DNA of 6,414 bases from Candidatus Dormiibacterota bacterium (lineage in GTDB: Bacteria > Chloroflexota > Dormibacteria > Aeolococcales > Aeolococcaceae): the NCBI GenBank assembly GCA_019236085.1, contig JAFAJR010000154.1:1-6414 (forward strand), written 5' to 3'. The position numbers were made by a program, and so were the translations under genes. Of this stretch, positions 5,782-6,414 are shown in pieces; the first letter of the stretch is position 1, and each line of letters opens with the position of its first letter. A model generated the notes under the pieces. It saw only the letters and a list, made by a program, of their open reading frames with translations, was not told the origin of the DNA and did not search any database.

Positions 5782-6414
5782 TCAGAGTCGCCGGACGCGG
5801 AGCACACCGGTCAGCATCGGGACTGTGAACTCGCCGCGGGCGGTTTCTGGTCTGTTCTCGAGAAAAGCGAGGAGTCGCGTAAGACGCGCTCTTCGTTCCT
5901 CGTCCGGCATGACGAGGATTCCCGCCTTGGTCGCGAACGTAGCGACGAGAGAGGGCGCATTCCGGCGCTGCCCATGGGCGAATTCAGCCTGCTCCGGCGA
6001 GCCGAAACGGGCTCTCGAGCTCCGTCTGGGTAGATGCGCATCGATGGTCGCGGTACGCCAGCCGCTGAGCGTGTCGCGAGTCCCTAGCGCTTCGCTCCCG
6101 CCGACCGCTGCCAGCTCGGCGACCCAACCGACACGATCGTCGAAGACGTTCCACAGGCCGGCCAGGGTGCCGTTCGATCGCAGCACCCGGGCGATCTCCG
6201 GTCCTGCGAGGTCCATGTCGAACCAGTGCATTGCGTTGCCGGCGACGACCGCGTCCACGGAAGCATCCGGCAGCGGAATCACCTCGGCACTACCCGAGAG
6301 GGCACGGACAGTGGGGAGGTCTCGGTGCAGTTCCGCGAGCATCGCTGGGTCGGGCTCCACGGCGATAGCGTCGACTCCGAGCGCAACCAGCGTGGCTGTC
6401 AGCTTGCCGGTTCC
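5782..6414 (-). CDS. Class I SAM-dependent methyltransferase, 5' end outside window
   Basis: The open frame runs to the right edge, and 210 codons are visible. The first residues are GTGKLT, the end of the glycine-rich SAM-binding motif I, followed 18 codons in by an acidic second strand end (VEPDPAML), whose Glu normally holds the SAM ribose. Motifs continue with GSAEVIPLPDASVDAVVAG (41-59), then NAMHWFD (60-66) and ARVLRSNGTLAGLWN (75-89). The C-terminal lid (EFAHGQRRNAPSLVATFATKAGILVMPDEER) and end (EFTVPMLTGVLRVRR) match small-molecule methyltransferases of about 250 residues, so roughly 40 N-terminal residues are missing. The GTG at 6360 lies between motif I and the acidic residue and is therefore not the start. 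It is the most upstream visible gene of the minus-strand row, with the hydrolase 21 bases downstream. Methyl acceptor unknown; the fold is sure, the reaction is not. Confidence 0.93.
   Translation of the reverse strand, partial: GTGKLTATLVALGVDAIAVEPDPAMLAELHRDLPTVRALSGSAEVIPLPDASVDAVVAGNAMHWFDMDLAGPEIARVLRSNGTLAGLWNVFDDRVGWVAELAAVGGSEALGTRDTLSGWRTATIDAHLPRRSSRARFGSPEQAEFAHGQRRNAPSLVATFATKAGILVMPDEERRARLTRLLAFLENRPETARGEFTVPMLTGVLRVRRL

Noticed and set aside
4912..6033. 373-codon open frame on the plus strand
   Set aside because: It is antisense to the alpha/beta hydrolase, which has an intact catalytic triad, and to parts of two neighbouring genes. No family motif; shadow frame.

Overview
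The window is GC-rich, has almost no intergenic space, and uses GTG/TTG as well as ATG starts. Together with an imine-reductase-family protein and a luciferase-like (possibly F420-dependent) oxidoreductase, this suggests a high-GC soil-type bacterium, most likely an actinomycete relative. This is inferred from composition and gene families only; Chloroflexota or another F420-using lineage is possible.

Layout. One plus-strand gene enters from the left edge (to 730): the C-terminal four fifths of an imine reductase/6-phosphogluconate-dehydrogenase-like protein. Everything else is on the minus strand and reads right to left as one compact gene row: a class I SAM-dependent methyltransferase (cut by the right edge), an alpha/beta hydrolase, a SnoaL/NTF2-like small protein, a two-helix membrane protein of unknown function, a large STAND-type ATPase with a TPR-like C-terminal half, and a luciferase-like flavin/F420 oxidoreductase. 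Gaps are at most 32 bases and two or three junctions overlap or abut, so this looks like a single operon whose promoter lies beyond the right edge. The last operon gene and the imine reductase converge and overlap by 41 bases, so there is no room for a conventional intergenic terminator. No stretch over 300 bases lacks a gene, and I see no RNA gene, insertion sequence, CRISPR array or long repeat.

How the genes may work together. Methyltransferase, hydrolase, SnoaL-like protein and luciferase-like oxidoreductase are all small-molecule enzyme families or folds, and the convergent imine reductase adds a second reductase. This could be a small modification or catabolic cluster, but no substrate can be read from the sequence. 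Embedded in it is a membrane protein directly followed by, and overlapping, the STAND ATPase. That ATPase has the usual NTPase and helical-repeat core but no recognisable output domain at either end: no nucleotide cyclase, BTAD or winged helix in front, and no LuxR helix-turn-helix behind. The membrane protein/STAND pair is the most interesting part of the window. The rest is ordinary accessory metabolism.
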